Of a stretch of DNA of 64,000 nt, positions 63,064-64,000 are shown one piece after another. The translations under genes were made by a program, and so were the position numbers. Location of the stretch: assembly GCF_022321485.1 (NCBI RefSeq), contig NZ_JAKOGG010000009.1, positions 79,986 through 143,985 on the forward strand, given 5' to 3'. Numbering within the stretch: the stretch's first letter is position 1; every line of letters begins with the position of its first letter. The notes below the pieces were generated by a model. That model saw only the letters and a list, made by a program, of their open reading frames with translations. It had not been told where the DNA came from and ran no database searches. The stretch is from Shewanella electrica (GTDB taxonomy: Bacteria > Pseudomonadota > Gammaproteobacteria > Enterobacterales > Shewanellaceae).

Positions 63064-63501
63064 TTACTTTTCAGCTTCAGTATCTTGTGACTTAGCTTCA
63101 CGAACTTTCAAAGTACGTTCTTGGAAAGTTGCATCATTCAACTTCGCTAACGCTTGTTGAGCTCCACCTTCACTTATCTCTACAAAACCGAAACCTTTAC
63201 GACGGCCAGTCTTGCGATCGCGAACCAAGCGCACCGAATTGACCGCGCCAAACTGCTCAAACAAGGTTTTCACTTCTGCTTCGTTGGCACGATAAGGCAA
63301 GTTACCTACATATAGTGTTGTCATCGGGCCGACAGCCTCGTCAGAAGCACTCGCATTGCTTGGACTGACAATAAACACTAACGCAGCTAACAAAGTACCA
63401 AGGATAAAAGCAACGTAACTTGGCAGTGACGGTACTAAGAAGAAAATAGCTAACGCACCTACCACCGCCACTAGGGCGACAAACAGCAAAGATTTTTGCA
63501 T
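63064..63501 (-). CDS. Membrane-anchored RRM-type RNA-binding protein
   Basis: The product is 145 residues from ATG 63501; a GTG two codons earlier is less likely. The N-terminus has two membrane helices (LLFVALVAVVGALAIFFLVP and YVAFILGTLLAALVFIV). After a short linker comes one RRM domain with RNP2 (TLYVGNLPY) and RNP1 (RKGFGFVEI), ending in an acidic/basic tail. Similar proteins in Shewanella and Vibrio are annotated as RNA-binding proteins. A membrane-tethered RRM suggests RNA binding at the inner membrane. It is read away from the rRNA operon. Confidence 0.92.
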   Translation of the reverse strand: MQKSLLFVALVAVVGALAIFFLVPSLPSYVAFILGTLLAALVFIVSPSNASASDEAVGPMTTLYVGNLPYRANEAEVKTLFEQFGAVNSVRLVRDRKTGRRKGFGFVEISEGGAQQALAKLNDATFQERTLKVREAKSQDTEAEK

Positions 63502-63700
63502 AAACACAGGATCTCAAAAAATAACTAATTGGCAATATAGTTTTAACAACCGCAGCTATGGTAATGAATTATTTAGCTTTAAACCAGTGCTATGCTGAAA
63601 AAATGAACTTAAATGATATTTCCGTCCAAAAAATGGTTAATTTTTTGCCAAAAATCGCATAAATCTCGGCAAAATGCTGCGAAAAACAGCGCCATGAGCA

Positions 63701-63729
63701 AAAGATCGGCAAGCGATCTTTTTTCTTTA
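63701..63729. terminator. Hairpin with U-run just upstream of the rrn promoter
   Basis: AAAAGATCG (63701-63709), loop GCAAG, CGATCTTTT (63715-63723) and further T/C residues. It can stop transcription in the plus direction before rrn P1, isolating the rRNA promoter. Its A/T flanks may also act as an UP element. The sequence from 63508 to 63700 has no gene. Confidence 0.65.
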
Positions 63730-63738
63730 AAAAAGGGG

Positions 63739-63766
63739 TTGCGGAGTTTTTTAAGGTCCCTATAAT
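63739..63766 (+). promoter_or_regulatory. rRNA operon promoter P1
   Basis: -35 TTGCGG (63739-63744), 16-nt spacer, perfect -10 TATAAT (63761-63766), followed by a GC-rich discriminator GCGCACCC typical of stringent, growth-rate-controlled rrn promoters. An A/T-rich stretch upstream is a likely UP element. Confidence 0.85.
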
Positions 63767-63862
63767 GCGCACCCACTGACACGGCAAAGCGCGAAAGCAA
63801 AGGTCGTTGAGGTGGTGATGAGGTGACTCATCACACGGCGGAAAATAAGTTTGAAATCAAGC

Positions 63863-63890
63863 TTGACGCCGAATCAGGGAAGTGTAGAAT
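63863..63890 (+). promoter_or_regulatory. rRNA operon promoter P2
   Basis: -35 TTGACG (63863-63868), 16-nt spacer, -10 TAGAAT (63885-63890), discriminator ACGCAGCCC. Tandem arrangement with P1, about 124 nt downstream of it. Confidence 0.8.
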
Positions 63891-63924
63891 ACGCAGCCCT
63901 GACCTGAAGCGAAGACGCTCAGGA

Positions 63925-64000
63925 TGCTCTTTAACAAGTTATCAAGCAATCTGTGTGGGCACTCTCAAAGTGGTATATCGACAAACGATTTATCGACTTT
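63925..64000 (+). promoter_or_regulatory. rrn leader with boxA antitermination site; 16S begins beyond the window
   Basis: TGCTCTTTAACA at 63925-63936 is boxA, bound by the NusB-S10 complex to prevent Rho termination in rRNA. The following AAGCAATCTGTGTGGGCACT is the classic enterobacterial-type leader that pairs with the 3' side for RNase III processing. No 16S start sequence is reached before 64000. Confidence 0.9.

Noticed and set aside
63590-63800. Two open frames on the minus strand before the rRNA promoter
   Set aside because: They cover the rrn P1 promoter and hairpin and lack start signals.

Overview
The window looks like chromosome of a Shewanella-type gammaproteobacterium. Supporting this are a complete type II secretion operon (gspC to gspN) next to yrfG/nudE/cysQ, the fabR-trmA-murI order leading into a ribosomal RNA operon leader, selD followed directly by mnmH, hslR-hslO upstream of gsp, and a periplasmic flavoprotein reductase of the kind abundant in Shewanella. 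No insertion sequence, prophage, integrase, CRISPR array or tRNA gene was seen. The assignment is an inference from gene content and order, because no 16S sequence lies inside the window.

Layout. 1-1.6 kb: tail of an unidentified gene, then a translationally coupled trio (ECF S-component-like membrane protein, TiaS-like ATPase/kinase-fold protein, small Cys protein). 1.7-5 kb: HD-GYP phosphodiesterase, PqiA-like membrane protein, a 47-residue membrane peptide and a YeiH-type exporter. 5-7.2 kb: a stand-alone piece of a malate synthase G-like domain, divergent from an ScfR-like regulator whose promoter carries an inverted repeat. 7.2-10.9 kb: chemoreceptor and ETF-ubiquinone oxidoreductase. 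11-16 kb: Moco riboswitch, moaA-moaC-moaD-moaE-modA-modB-modC, which joins molybdate uptake to molybdopterin synthesis; moeA-moeB follow at 24-26 kb. No modE or moaB/mog is in the window. 16.2-19.4 kb: PepSY-like protein, two-component system and RluA-type pseudouridine synthase in one coupled operon. 19.5-23.2 kb: AraC regulator, exported carboxymuconolactone-decarboxylase-family protein and aldehyde dehydrogenase. 26.2-27.2 kb: ribB under an FMN riboswitch.

30-38.8 kb is the most accessory-looking part: a frameshifted tannase/feruloyl esterase, an OprD-type porin, a periplasmic FAD reductase without the usual fumarate-reductase substrate motifs, a divergent FCD/GntR regulator and a TonB-dependent receptor. 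Three hairpins sharing one loop sequence lie between reductase and porin. Together these suggest uptake, ester hydrolysis and anaerobic reduction of a plant phenolic compound; this is an inference.

38.9-62 kb is mostly housekeeping: PadR-like regulator, M14 carboxypeptidase, hslR-hslO, the T2SS operon, yrfG, nudE, cysQ, selD-mnmH, a fatty acid desaturase controlled by the adjacent fabR (perfect palindrome in between), trmA and murI. The window ends with a membrane-anchored RRM protein and tandem rrn promoters with boxA, just before the 16S gene.
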